From assembly GCA_002359055.1 (NCBI GenBank), contig DEQC01000030.1, positions 1 to 64,000 of the forward strand: a DNA stretch of 64,000 nt, read 5' to 3'. Source of the DNA: Flavobacteriales bacterium UBA3376. GTDB taxonomy: Bacteria > Bacteroidota > Bacteroidia > Flavobacteriales > Weeksellaceae. The position numbers were made by a program, and so were the translations under genes. Below the pieces are notes generated by a model. It was not told where the DNA came from. It was given only the letters and a program-made list of their open reading frames with translations, and ran no database searches. Positions 54,069 through 64,000 of the stretch are shown in pieces (position 1 is the stretch's first letter; each line of letters begins with the position of its first letter).

Positions 54069-54347
54069 ATGTCAGAAATTAAGATTAAGCCATTAGCAGA
54101 CAGAGTGGTGGTTTTACCAGCTCCTGCAGAGACTCAAACAGCTTCAGGAATCATCATTCCAGATACAGCTAAAGAAAAGCCACAGCAAGGAACTATTGTA
54201 GCCGTGGGTAATGGTAAAGTTGACGAACCTATGACAGTAAAGGTTGGTGACAAAGTTCTTTATGGTAAATATGCCGGGACTGAGTTGAAATGGGAAGATA
54301 AAGACTACTTAATCATGAGAGAGTCTGATATTTTAGCGATTGTTTAA
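54069..54347 (+). CDS. groES: Co-chaperonin GroES
   Basis: A 92-residue GroES, the heptameric lid of the GroEL folding chamber. Start chosen at ATG 54069 ([15 protein letters not shown]); the open frame upstream to 53997 has no conserved residues. The mobile loop is in [19 protein letters not shown] and the C-terminus reads [13 protein letters not shown]. It is followed by groEL after 90 bases that contain a hairpin. Confidence 0.97.
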   Translation: MSEIKIKPLADRVVVLPAPAETQTASGIIIPDTAKEKPQQGTIVAVGNGKVDEPMTVKVGDKVLYGKYAGTELKWEDKDYLIMRESDILAIV

Positions 54348-54399
54348 ACAAAATACAACTAGACTAAAGTATTTTATAATTTAAAATTAAAACTAATAA

Positions 54400-56069
<1,670 letters not shown>

Positions 56070-56094
56070 TTCCTCATCTGATTTTATATAAAAC

Positions 56095-56124
56095 AAAAGG
56101 GCGAACCGATGGGTTCGCCCTTTT
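56095..56124. terminator. Bidirectional terminator between groEL and sodC-like gene
   Basis: GGGCGAACC pairs with GGTTCGCCC (56099-56107 with 56112-56120), flanked by A and T runs. It lies between convergent genes. Confidence 0.9.
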
Positions 56125-56143
56125 TATTTCAATGTATTTGAAA

Positions 56144-56656
56144 TTATTTTATTTCAACACATCCAACTCTTCCACCTGCATTACCCGTAGGTTGAGTATG
56201 GAAATCATCTGCATCTGCATGTATGATAACCGACTTGTTTAAAATATTTCTTGTCTCGTCTTTACAACCTATACACCACTTATCTGTAGTAAACAAGAAA
56301 GTCGCAACTCCATCTGCATTTGCGTTTAAATTTCCGATGTCTCCCATGTGAAATTCACCTTCCTCCCACCTTCCGTGGTCATGACCTGTTGGATTCCAGT
56401 GTCCACCTGTCGACATTGCATCGTCTGCAGAACAATCCGCTATTTCATGCAAGTGCATTGCGTGAAGTCCTGGCGTAAGTCCAGTCGCATGTACGCGCAT
56501 GGTTACTTGACCATTTTCTTCTTTAAATGTAACTGTTCCACCAGTTTGAGTATCACTTTTTGCTTCAATGTTGTATGACAATTCTTTTGTCGTTGAACAA
56601 GAAACTGCAAATAACCCAATGGCGAAACATAAGGCTAAGTGTTTTATATTTTTCAT
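56144..56656 (-). CDS. Cu/Zn superoxide dismutase family lipoprotein
   Basis: A 170-residue lipoprotein (lipobox LFAVSC20) of the SodC family, which dismutes superoxide in the envelope. All metal ligands can be placed by spacing: Cu ligands H68, H70, H86 and H146; Zn ligands H86, H94, H103 and D106. The structural disulfide would join C75 and C166. Oddity: two extra cysteines in a CxxC, C128 and C131 (WCIGCKDE), where most relatives have WxIGG. The C-terminus reads GCVEI rather than GCGVI. Convergent with groEL. Confidence 0.9.
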   Translation of the reverse strand: MKNIKHLALCFAIGLFAVSCSTTKELSYNIEAKSDTQTGGTVTFKEENGQVTMRVHATGLTPGLHAMHLHEIADCSADDAMSTGGHWNPTGHDHGRWEEGEFHMGDIGNLNANADGVATFLFTTDKWCIGCKDETRNILNKSVIIHADADDFHTQPTGNAGGRVGCVEIK

Positions 56657-56818
56657 ATCAATAGTTTTTATATTTCAAAATCGAATGGTAAAGTTACAAA
56701 CTTCATATGATTCGGAAGGATTTTTCTTATAAAAATGGAATTTATCAATCGATTTAAACTTCAAAAAAAATGGACCATCTAACAGACGGTCCACTGATTC
56801 ACATATATTTTTTTGGAT

Positions 56819-59731
56819 TTAATAACCGAATAATTCTTCTAAAGTTAATTCAATATCTTCACCCATTCTACCTACAGCTTCCCAATCCAAATTGTCCTTG
56901 TCGCCAATGATACCAACATTGAAATTTCTTCCTTTGATGTTTTCATTGAAAAATTGCTCCAAATCACTCATCGTCATCTTTTGGGTTTCTTTGTAAATAT
57001 CCTTGTTAATGTCATAATCGATTCCTCGGTCCTTCAGACTTAACCAATAGAAAAAGATATCCGATTTTGTGTATCGACTGGTCGATATTTTCTTCAAAGC
57101 TGAAACTTTCGAATTCTGGAATTGATTTTCTGCTTTCGGCATATTGTTCATCAAATCATTCAAAGCATCTACAGCCTCAGGCAATTTATTGGCTTGTGTT
57201 CCTATATAGGCCATCACGTAATTGTACTTGTTTTTGTCTGTTGCATTCGAATAAAAAGTGTAAGCCGAATAAGCCAAGGATTTTGATTCACGAATTTCTT
57301 GAAAAACAATTGAAGATAAACCTGATCCGAAATATTCGTTGAAAATTCCTGAAGCGGTCAACAAATCTTTATCGAATTTACCTTCTCTTGAACGCATCGA
57401 AATTTCCGCTTGTACCATTTCGTAAGGAGCAAAGTAAACTTTTCCATCAGTAGCTGGTTGCGGATAAACTTTTGGCGAAGGAATACGCTTTTTACTTCCA
57501 AAGTTATGGTGATTTAAAATAGCTTTTTTAGTCGTGCTCAAATCATTTCCAAAATAGAATATCTGATGTTCATAGTTGAGGAAATCTTTCAATATATCAA
57601 CCAATTCTTGCGGATTGATCGCTTTCAATTCCTCCTCGCTTATGATATCTCTGAATCTACTATTCGGTCCGTACATCACATAATTGTTCAATGCATTCTG
57701 AATGCTTGCTTTCTGAGTTTTGGCATCGTGACGGCTTTTCAAAATTTGATCGACATAACTATCATAAGCATTTTGATCTGCTTTTGCATCGGCCAATAAA
57801 TGTTCGAAAAGTCTAATTCCTTCTTCTAAATTTTCTTGTAAACCATTGATATAAACAAATGTTCTTTCAGCACCTGCGCCCACTCCATAATCAATTCCTA
57901 TTCTATAAAATTCTTTTTTAATCTCCTCAGCAGAATATTTGTTGGTTCCTAAATAGTTCAAATAATTGATCGCCAATGAAAGTTTTTTGTTGTGGTCAGA
58001 ACCCATATCGGTGATATAATAAACCGATGATAAATCATTGGATGTATTCTCTATAAACGAAAAATTAGTGTTTTTAAGTTTTCCTTTTTTGATTGACTTT
58101 TCGAAATCCACAAATACAGGATCTATCTCATCGACTTCGAAATTTTGGAAATCTTTATAAAATTGAGATTCATTTTCACGATTCAAATTCACTGGAGTAA
58201 TTCCTGGATTTTCAACTCTTACTAAATCCTTGTTTTCTCCTTGTCTTTTATAAACGATTACATAATTGTCTTTATAATTTTTGTTGGCAAATTTTACGAT
58301 GTCTGATTTTGTTATTTTAGACAATTCATCCAAATCTGAAACTATTTCAGCCCAACTTTGCTCCAAAATAAATGAATCATACATTTTTGTCGCCAAAGCA
58401 TTCATATTTTCTAAAGACCTTTGTTCACTTTTCTTCATATCGTTGATCACAGCTTCCAGCATCCATTCATCAAATTCACCTTTTTTGATTTTTTCAATTT
58501 GTTCAAGAATTAGATCTCTTGCTTCCTCCAAGGTTTGACCTGATTTTGGAATAGCATTGAAAATGTGAGCCGAATAATCTTTCATAATTTGTGGATAAGA
58601 TCCAGCGTATTGCATCAATTGCTTTTGATTGATATTTAAATCCAATAAACCTGCAACACTATTGCTCAACAACATATCCATCACACGTAGATATTTAGCA
58701 TCTTGAGTTTTTGCTCCGCCCACTCGATAAGCAAATTGTAAACGTTCAGCTGATGGACTGAAAACCTCAACTTCTTTGATCGATTTTAAAGCTGGCTCTT
58801 GGGCAACATATCTCGATGGTTCAGGTCCTTTTTTGAAATGACCAAAGTATTTATCAATCATTTGAACCGTTTCATCGAATTCAAAATCTCCTACCAATAC
58901 GATGGCATAATTATTTGGCACATAATATTCATCGAAATATTCATGTAAAGCCAAAAATGATGGGTTTTTCAGATGTTCTGAAGTACCAATAGTCGTTTGT
59001 GTACCATAGCGTGAAGTCGGAAATAAATTCTTCATCAAAGCATAATGAATCAACCTAAAATCGTTGTCTTGTGCGCGATTGAATTCTTCATAAACCGCTT
59101 CTAATTCTGTGTGAAACAACCTTAAAACCAATTCAGAAAAACGCTCAGATTCGATGTACATCCATTTTTCTAATTCATTCGCAGGAATGTTATTTTTATA
59201 AACTGTTTCATCAAACCAAGTATGAGCGTTAGTTCCACTCGCACCTAAAGAAGAAATCAATTTGTCATATTCATTTGCAACTGCATAATTCGCTGCTATG
59301 TTTGAAATCGAGTCAATTTGTCTATAAATCGCCGCTTTTTTATCGGCATTCGGCTCAGCTTTGTGAGCTTCATACAAATCAGAAATTTTTTGTAAATAAA
59401 CTTTTTCAGTTTCCCAATCGTAAGAACCTATTTTAGAAGTTCCTTTAAATAACATATGCTCTAAATAGTGAGCCAAGCCGGTATTGTCCTCCGGATCATT
59501 GTTCGAACCAGTTCTCACAGGAATATATGTTTGAATTCTCGGTTCGTCTTTATTTTGTGCCAAATAAATTTTCAAACCATTGTCAAGCGTATAAATCCTC
59601 GCATTAGAAGGGTCGTTCTCAACGACTTCATACTTGTAGCCATTGCCATCAGTTTTTTGAATTGTCTTGAATTGTGCTGAAATCGTAACAGACAAAATCA
59701 AAGCAATTAGTTGTGTGTATCTTTTTAACAT
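56819..59731 (-). CDS. Full-length M16 zinc metalloprotease
   Basis: A 970-residue exported pitrilysin-type peptidase. Start chosen at ATG 59731 (MLKRYTQLIALILSVTISAQ, a signal peptide); the open frame to 59797 adds residues overlapping the promoter. The zinc motif HYLEH is at H88, E91, H92, with the distal Glu expected in AVYEEFNRAQD. Four M16 repeats span the chain. Unlike the two-gene pair at 25869-29251, catalytic and non-catalytic halves are fused here. Probably periplasmic peptide turnover. Confidence 0.92.
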   Translation of the reverse strand: MLKRYTQLIALILSVTISAQFKTIQKTDGNGYKYEVVENDPSNARIYTLDNGLKIYLAQNKDEPRIQTYIPVRTGSNNDPEDNTGLAHYLEHMLFKGTSKIGSYDWETEKVYLQKISDLYEAHKAEPNADKKAAIYRQIDSISNIAANYAVANEYDKLISSLGASGTNAHTWFDETVYKNNIPANELEKWMYIESERFSELVLRLFHTELEAVYEEFNRAQDNDFRLIHYALMKNLFPTSRYGTQTTIGTSEHLKNPSFLALHEYFDEYYVPNNYAIVLVGDFEFDETVQMIDKYFGHFKKGPEPSRYVAQEPALKSIKEVEVFSPSAERLQFAYRVGGAKTQDAKYLRVMDMLLSNSVAGLLDLNINQKQLMQYAGSYPQIMKDYSAHIFNAIPKSGQTLEEARDLILEQIEKIKKGEFDEWMLEAVINDMKKSEQRSLENMNALATKMYDSFILEQSWAEIVSDLDELSKITKSDIVKFANKNYKDNYVIVYKRQGENKDLVRVENPGITPVNLNRENESQFYKDFQNFEVDEIDPVFVDFEKSIKKGKLKNTNFSFIENTSNDLSSVYYITDMGSDHNKKLSLAINYLNYLGTNKYSAEEIKKEFYRIGIDYGVGAGAERTFVYINGLQENLEEGIRLFEHLLADAKADQNAYDSYVDQILKSRHDAKTQKASIQNALNNYVMYGPNSRFRDIISEEELKAINPQELVDILKDFLNYEHQIFYFGNDLSTTKKAILNHHNFGSKKRIPSPKVYPQPATDGKVYFAPYEMVQAEISMRSREGKFDKDLLTASGIFNEYFGSGLSSIVFQEIRESKSLAYSAYTFYSNATDKNKYNYVMAYIGTQANKLPEAVDALNDLMNNMPKAENQFQNSKVSALKKISTSRYTKSDIFFYWLSLKDRGIDYDINKDIYKETQKMTMSDLEQFFNENIKGRNFNVGIIGDKDNLDWEAVGRMGEDIELTLEELFGY

Positions 59732-59752
59732 TATTGAATAATTTTTCAAACT

Positions 59753-59760
59753 CAAATATA
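59753..59760 (-). promoter_or_regulatory. -7 promoter box before the long M16 gene
   Basis: Minus-strand TATATTTG matches TAnnTTTG, 21 bases before the ATG at 59731. It favours the 59731 start over the upstream extension, which would begin above this box. Confidence 0.5.
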
Positions 59761-59877
59761 AAGCTTTAATGCTTAAAACGGATTTTAATTCTATCAAACT
59801 GTTGAAAGTTGAAATTTTTTAAAAGAATTGTCACTTTTTGCTGATTAATATCGTCTTATTAATAGAAGCATATTATT

Positions 59878-60438
59878 TTGAAGATTATTTCAATTCATAG
59901 AAAACAAAAATTGGAGCGACTGATTCCTCAACTGAAAAATGGAGAAACCTCTGCACAAAAAGAGTTGTTCGAAAGATTTTCTCCTAAAATGTTGTCCGTA
60001 TGCAGGTCTTATGTAAAAGACTTACATCACGCCGAGGATTGTATGCTCAAAGCTTTTGTGAAAGTCTTCAAAAATATAAATTCATTCGAATCCAATGGAA
60101 GTTTCGAAGGTTGGATCAGAAGAATTATGGTCAACGAATGTTTGGATTTTCTAAAGTTGAGAAAAGATGAAATCTATATCGATGAATTTTTCCATGAAGA
60201 TCAATCGACAGAAGATATTCAAAGCGATTATTATTTCGATGCGCAAGAATTATTGGATCAACTTCCAAGCATATACAGAGTGGTTTTCAATTTATACGTT
60301 TTGGAAGATTATTCGCATAAAGAAATTGCAAAAATTCTTGAAATCAGCGAATCTGCTTCTAAAACACAATTGTTAAGAGCCAAACGGAAATTAAAAGAAA
60401 TATTACTTCAGCAAAATAGAAAAATAAATGAAAACTAA
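59878..60438 (+). CDS. ECF-type RNA polymerase sigma factor
   Basis: A sigma-70 family member of the ECF (group 4) type, about 176-186 residues. Region 2 is SPKMLSVCRSYVKDLHHAEDCMLKAFVKVFKNI and region 4 is LPSIYRVVFNLYVLEDYSHKEIAKILEISES, a clear helix-turn-helix. There is no ATG near the expected N-terminus; starts available are TTG 59878 and TTG 59911 (giving MERLIPQLKNGE). The stop overlaps the next gene by 11 bases. It begins a sigma / putative anti-sigma / barrel trio. Confidence 0.92.
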   Translation: MKIISIHRKQKLERLIPQLKNGETSAQKELFERFSPKMLSVCRSYVKDLHHAEDCMLKAFVKVFKNINSFESNGSFEGWIRRIMVNECLDFLKLRKDEIYIDEFFHEDQSTEDIQSDYYFDAQELLDQLPSIYRVVFNLYVLEDYSHKEIAKILEISESASKTQLLRAKRKLKEILLQQNRKINEN

Positions 60439-61051
60439 TTTCGAAAAAAATATAAAAAATCAATTGAAAAACAGAGAGATTGATGTTTCTGAAAATGCTT
60501 GGGAGCGATTGAATGAAATGATGAAAGATAATCGATCAACTGAAAAAAAGAAATTTAAACTTTGGATTCCAATGTCTATCGCTGCTTCCTTGGCTTTAAT
60601 TTTCGGAACTTTTTGGTGGATGAATCAAAGCAATCAACAAATTCCTGAAGAAACATTTCAATCTACAATCGTTCAAATTTCGAATGATGAAATTTCCAAT
60701 GATTCAGTCGAAAAATCAATTGATGCAATAGATAAAATTAAAACCTCTGAAAAAATTGCTTCTACCACTGAATTTGAAATTCAAAAAAACGAAGTAGAAA
60801 TTGAACCAATCACTGAGGAAATTGTTGCAAATCAAGAAGTTTCAGTTGAAACAAAAATGGAATTGAATGATTCAATGACTTTCCAAGAAAATCCATCTGA
60901 ATGGGCACAAGTCGATGTTTCAGAAGAAAAAGAAGTCGAAAAAAATTATGTAAATCCTGAGATGTTGCTTTATTCCATCGAAAATAGTCAAGTCATCCAA
61001 GAAGTTCAAACCAATCGTTCGAGAATGGTGATCGTGGATTTCAATAAATAA
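60428..61051 (+). CDS. Putative anti-sigma factor (single membrane helix)
   Basis: A 207-residue protein with a short cytosolic part (about 1-45; VSENAWERLNEMM), one membrane helix (about 46-66, LWIPMSIAASLALIFGTFWWM) and an acidic, low-complexity periplasmic region of about 140 residues. I know no named family for it. Being translationally coupled (11-base overlap) to an ECF sigma factor, with one membrane span, points to an anti-sigma role by context only. It lacks a recognisable zinc anti-sigma motif. Confidence 0.65.
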   Translation: MKTNFEKNIKNQLKNREIDVSENAWERLNEMMKDNRSTEKKKFKLWIPMSIAASLALIFGTFWWMNQSNQQIPEETFQSTIVQISNDEISNDSVEKSIDAIDKIKTSEKIASTTEFEIQKNEVEIEPITEEIVANQEVSVETKMELNDSMTFQENPSEWAQVDVSEEKEVEKNYVNPEMLLYSIENSQVIQEVQTNRSRMVIVDFNK

Positions 61052-61071
61052 AATTCTAAAAACAAGTTAAA

Positions 61072-62121
61072 ATGAAAAAATACTTTATCATGGGCTTGCT
61101 ATGTCTTTTAGTAAGCCAATTATCAGCGCAGAAATTAAAATTTGATTTCGATTCAGAACAATCGGCGGACGAAAGTGTAAGTCCAGCTGTTAGAGAAAAT
61201 GTTTATCGATATGCCATTGAAATCCGTGAAATTGTCATCAAAGAAAAGTTATCAATGAAGGATGAAATCGATCGAGTCAATCAGGATTTGGAAGATGGAA
61301 AAATTAGTTCGGAAGAAGCAGAAAATTTGAAAGCCAACATTGCCCTGAAATTCTCAGATAAAATCAATTCTTCAATTGCTCAATTGAAATTTGATTTAGA
61401 TGAAATCATCAAAGAACAAGTTAAATTTTCAATTCTAAATACAGATGTTGGAAATCTTCAGTCTGATAAAGTTTTGGTGGAAAAAACCTATAAAACCATC
61501 ATTCAATTGACCGGATATGTCGCTTATGGAATGATTTCACTTCCTGATGGAGATAATGAATTGCTCAATGATCATTTGGGTTATTCAAGTGGAATCGATG
61601 CTGGATTTATTTATAATCGCCAATTGTCAAAAACAAGTCCTTTCGTGTTCAAAACAGGTGTTTACTTTTCTTGGAGAACCACTCGATTCAACGATAATTA
61701 TTATCTCTCAAAGGGCGATGATGGACAAGTGGATTTAGTCAATTACAATCAAAATTTAGAAAAAAGTAAATTAAGAGCTACTTATTTGGTTGTTCCCGTG
61801 GGAATTAAATACGGATTTAGCAAACGTCAAACCGATGTAAATGAAGAAGTTTATAGAAATCCCGACAAAGGTTTAGGAATTACTGCAAATATTTTCGGTG
61901 GAATTAAAATTTCAAATAACAATATAGTCAAGGGTGACGGAATTTCCATCAGACATAGAAAACCTGATTTTAACTTAAATGATTTTATTTACGGTGCTCA
62001 AGTATCGCTCAACATTTACAATTGGAATTTCTTTATCAGACAAGAATTTAATCCGTATTTCAGAGACGGTACATTTGACGATAGAAAGCTGTTGCAATTT
62101 GGACTCAACTTCGGATTTTAA
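61072..62121 (+). CDS. Exported protein with helical segment and outer-membrane barrel
   Basis: A 349-residue protein with a signal peptide (1-19, ending LSAQ). Residues about 40-135 are strongly helical and charged (IREIVIKEKLSMKDEIDRVNQDLEDGKISSEEAENL), likely a coiled coil. Residues about 145-349 form a beta-barrel-like region (YVAYGMISLPDG, then YLVVPVGIKYGF and QFGLNFGF at the end). It follows the putative anti-sigma gene by 20 bases and ends in a strong terminator, so it may be the target of the ECF regulator. No specific function is recognised. Confidence 0.65.
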   Translation: MKKYFIMGLLCLLVSQLSAQKLKFDFDSEQSADESVSPAVRENVYRYAIEIREIVIKEKLSMKDEIDRVNQDLEDGKISSEEAENLKANIALKFSDKINSSIAQLKFDLDEIIKEQVKFSILNTDVGNLQSDKVLVEKTYKTIIQLTGYVAYGMISLPDGDNELLNDHLGYSSGIDAGFIYNRQLSKTSPFVFKTGVYFSWRTTRFNDNYYLSKGDDGQVDLVNYNQNLEKSKLRATYLVVPVGIKYGFSKRQTDVNEEVYRNPDKGLGITANIFGGIKISNNNIVKGDGISIRHRKPDFNLNDFIYGAQVSLNIYNWNFFIRQEFNPYFRDGTFDDRKLLQFGLNFGF

Positions 62122-62140
62122 ACCATAGATTAACATTATC

Positions 62141-62187
62141 AAATATAAAATCCTCATCAGCTCAAGTTCGATGAGGATTTTATATTT
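62141..62187. terminator. Bidirectional terminator with 18-bp stem
   Basis: An 18-bp perfect stem: 62141-62158 pairs with 62170-62187 (core AAAATCCTCATC / GATGAGGATTTT). It ends the sigma-factor operon. Its right arm contains the stop codon and last codons of the minus-strand cysteine cluster gene. Confidence 0.9.
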
Positions 62188-62662
62188 TTTCCATCATTTT
62201 CTCAACAACTTCATAAGCTGCTGGACAAATCAATGTGTTTTTTAGGGTTAAATGATTGATTTGATAAACTTTCTTCCGATCGGTGTGAGGATATTCTCGA
62301 CAAGCTTTAGGTCTATTTTCATAAATCGAACATAGATTTTCAGCTCCCAAAAAAGGACAAGGCAAAGTTTGTAAAACGTAATCATTGTCCTCATCAATTC
62401 TCAAATATTTATCGATGAATTGGTTGGGTTTTAAGCGAAATAATTTGGCCAAACGTTCAATGTCTTTTTGGGTAAATAATGGGCCGGTGGTTTTACAACA
62501 ATTCGCACAATCCAAACAATTGATTTTCTCAAAAACTTCTTGATGAATTTCAAGCATTTGCTCATCTAATTTTTTAGGTGGTTTTCGCTTGATTTTCGCC
62601 AAATATTTTTTGTGTTCATTGTGCTTAGCCCTTGCCAAACTCTCATACTTCTCTAAATCCAT
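62180..62662 (-). CDS. YkgJ-family cysteine cluster protein
   Basis: A 160-residue cytosolic protein with the CxxCxxCC-type cluster. Cysteines: CLDCANCC, then CPFLGAENLCSIYENRPKACREYP and ICPAAYE. These probably bind zinc or an iron-sulfur cluster (UPF0153 family). The biochemical function is unknown. It starts 30 bases after the DUF2207 gene on the same strand, and its stop codon lies inside the downstream terminator hairpin. Confidence 0.87.
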   Translation of the reverse strand: MDLEKYESLARAKHNEHKKYLAKIKRKPPKKLDEQMLEIHQEVFEKINCLDCANCCKTTGPLFTQKDIERLAKLFRLKPNQFIDKYLRIDEDNDYVLQTLPCPFLGAENLCSIYENRPKACREYPHTDRKKVYQINHLTLKNTLICPAAYEVVEKMMEKI

Positions 62663-62692
62663 AAATCAATTTTTTTGCTCTGCAAATGAATT

Positions 62693-64000
62693 TTACCAAC
62701 TTCCACCACCGCCGCCTCCAAATCCTCCACCAGATGAACCACCACCACTACTGCCTGAGCTTCCTACGCCACTGGACGAAGGTGTACTCACCATATTAGA
62801 TCTGACATTGTTTAAATTATCGTTCAATGAATTCGCAAAAGAATTTATAGTTAATGGACCTGTGATGTGTGGACTGCTGTACCATTCAGGTGGTTGAAGG
62901 TCCAAAGCTTCGAATTTCTTAGCCCATTGTTTCAACAAACCAAAAGTCAAGGCATAACTCATGGTTTTTTCAAAATAATCCGGATCTGATTTGATCAAAG
63001 CTTTGATGCGATTGGTTTCGGCTAATTTTACAAATTGCCTAAAACCTTTTAGTTCCGAATACACTCGACTGCCTTCTTCATTTCTTTTTTTAGAATTCAT
63101 ACCGATTATAAACATGGCTAAAAATACTAACCCACTAATAATTGCAGCTAAAATCCCAAAAAATACAAACATCAACCAACTGAAAATTATACCTACAACA
63201 AATATTATTAAAGAAGAAATCATCATTTTTTGATTGGATTTACTTTCATAATACTTTCGAGATTCTTTGACAAGTTGCCTTTTGGCTTTGTCCATTTGAG
63301 TATAGAATTTCTTTTGTAATTGACTGACCAAAACTTCTTTAATTATGTGATCACCTGTTTCTTCTGGATTTTCAATTTCATCTTGAGAAGTCGAAGCTGT
63401 AAATATAGATTTAACACTTTTAAAAGTTTTCATCAAATCTATGGATGAAAATCTATCTATTTCGAACAATCCATTGAAAATTGTTTTTTCATAAGATGTT
63501 GCAGTTTTTGGCAAAGGTTTCAACTGAATAATTTTGGTATCGGGTTTACTGAACCAATTTTTTTCTTCTAATTCTTCAATTCTGATCAAACCTTCATTGC
63601 CCCATTTTGGCAACAACGAAATTAAATCATTGGCGTCTGCCTTATCATTGATCAGATATCCAGCGATGGCAGAATCAATTCCGTCGGGCGGATAATAGGA
63701 AGTAATTGCAATTGTTTTTTTATTTTTTCCATGTTTTTTCCAAAATTCAATGAAGAAATAAACAGGTAAAATCAAAATTGCAATCCATCCATATTTTTGA
63801 AATAAATTGGGTGTAAAATCCAATTTTGCAATTGAATTCGGCGGCATTTTTATCAAGGCAGTCACACTTTCATTGTATTTAAATTGAACGCCGGATTTAC
63901 TTTTTGCAGTAATGGTTTGATCGGAAAATTCAATGATAAAATCATCGGTCGGAACATCATTTCCAAATGCACCAGCATAGATAAAAACTTGTTCAGAATC
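62693..64000 (-). CDS. DUF2207-family membrane protein (5' end outside window)
   Basis: The frame is open to the last base of the window, so the 5' end (and presumably a signal peptide) is missing; GTG 63865 is merely the first in-frame start. The visible 436 residues contain the end of the N-terminal beta domain (VPTDDFIIEFSDQTITAKS), a membrane helix (WIAILILPVYFFIEFW), a cytosolic region with TSYYPPDGIDSAIAGYL typical of DUF2207 proteins, two more helices (about 63100-63240), and a glycine/serine-rich tail ending GGFGGGGGGSW. Members are of unknown function. Confidence 0.85.
   Translation of the reverse strand, partial: DSEQVFIYAGAFGNDVPTDDFIIEFSDQTITAKSKSGVQFKYNESVTALIKMPPNSIAKLDFTPNLFQKYGWIAILILPVYFFIEFWKKHGKNKKTIAITSYYPPDGIDSAIAGYLINDKADANDLISLLPKWGNEGLIRIEELEEKNWFSKPDTKIIQLKPLPKTATSYEKTIFNGLFEIDRFSSIDLMKTFKSVKSIFTASTSQDEIENPEETGDHIIKEVLVSQLQKKFYTQMDKAKRQLVKESRKYYESKSNQKMMISSLIIFVVGIIFSWLMFVFFGILAAIISGLVFLAMFIIGMNSKKRNEEGSRVYSELKGFRQFVKLAETNRIKALIKSDPDYFEKTMSYALTFGLLKQWAKKFEALDLQPPEWYSSPHITGPLTINSFANSLNDNLNNVRSNMVSTPSSSGVGSSGSSGGGSSGGGFGGGGGGSW

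Overview
The window is a chromosomal stretch from a member of the Bacteroidota, almost certainly class Flavobacteriia. It is AT-rich and densely coded on both strands. Evidence for the assignment: type IX secretion genes (porZ, porQ), the families DUF4271 and DUF4296, Bacteroidota-type promoters (-7 box TAnnTTTG), many gene starts without a Shine-Dalgarno sequence, and flavobacterial gene pairings such as recO-porZ, porQ-cmk, DUF4271-hemD and mutL-rhomboid-rhomboid. No rRNA, IS element, prophage or CRISPR array is visible. The window opens inside an RNase R gene (3' part only) and closes inside a DUF2207 membrane protein gene (5' end missing). No stretch above about 250 bases lacks a gene.

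Layout. 1-4100: RNase R, a LysE-type transporter, a family 9 glycosyltransferase with SufE, a short phosphoglycerate dehydrogenase-like enzyme and tRNA-Ala(GGC). 4177-5374: a lipocalin-like lipoprotein and an OmpA-type lipoprotein. 5501-10926: a minus-strand group of patatin-barrel protein, YbeY, MnmG and a methyltransferase; two inverted parS-like ParB sites flank mnmG, suggesting an origin-proximal location. 11016-14383: asd, a SpoU methyltransferase, a small barrel protein and recO. 14385-24749: porZ, a LOG-family protein, an exonuclease/GIY-YIG protein, an EEP-family membrane protein, two rhomboids, mutL, ribH and a TPR protein. 24874-25772: a small accessory-looking patch with a 5'-truncated HTTM/SdpB-like gene and a PH-domain membrane protein.

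25869-35404: an M16 peptidase pair, lipoproteins, an alpha/beta hydrolase, a GT2 enzyme, DUF4271-hemD, recJ and a MerR regulator next to an M23 peptidase. 36470-43079: alaS, a KamA-family radical SAM enzyme, a CBS protein, porQ and cmk. 43255-49485: a polysaccharide/capsule block (PLP aminotransferase, FlaA1/PglF-type dehydratase, Wza-like exporter, Wzc-like tyrosine kinase). 49492-56656: folC, a glutaminyl cyclase, hemH, ruvB, groES-groEL and a lipoprotein Cu/Zn superoxide dismutase. 56819-64000: a full-length M16 peptidase, an ECF sigma factor / putative anti-sigma / barrel trio, a YkgJ-type cysteine cluster protein and the DUF2207 protein.

Most of the window is housekeeping and envelope biology. 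The signals most worth following are the parS pair, a set of -7 promoter boxes lying exactly four bases before start codons (candidate leaderless mRNAs), an elaborate control region upstream of groES, the truncated HTTM/SdpB-like gene, and a MutL whose endonuclease motifs are degenerate. I did not find a clear undescribed multi-gene defence or mobile system.
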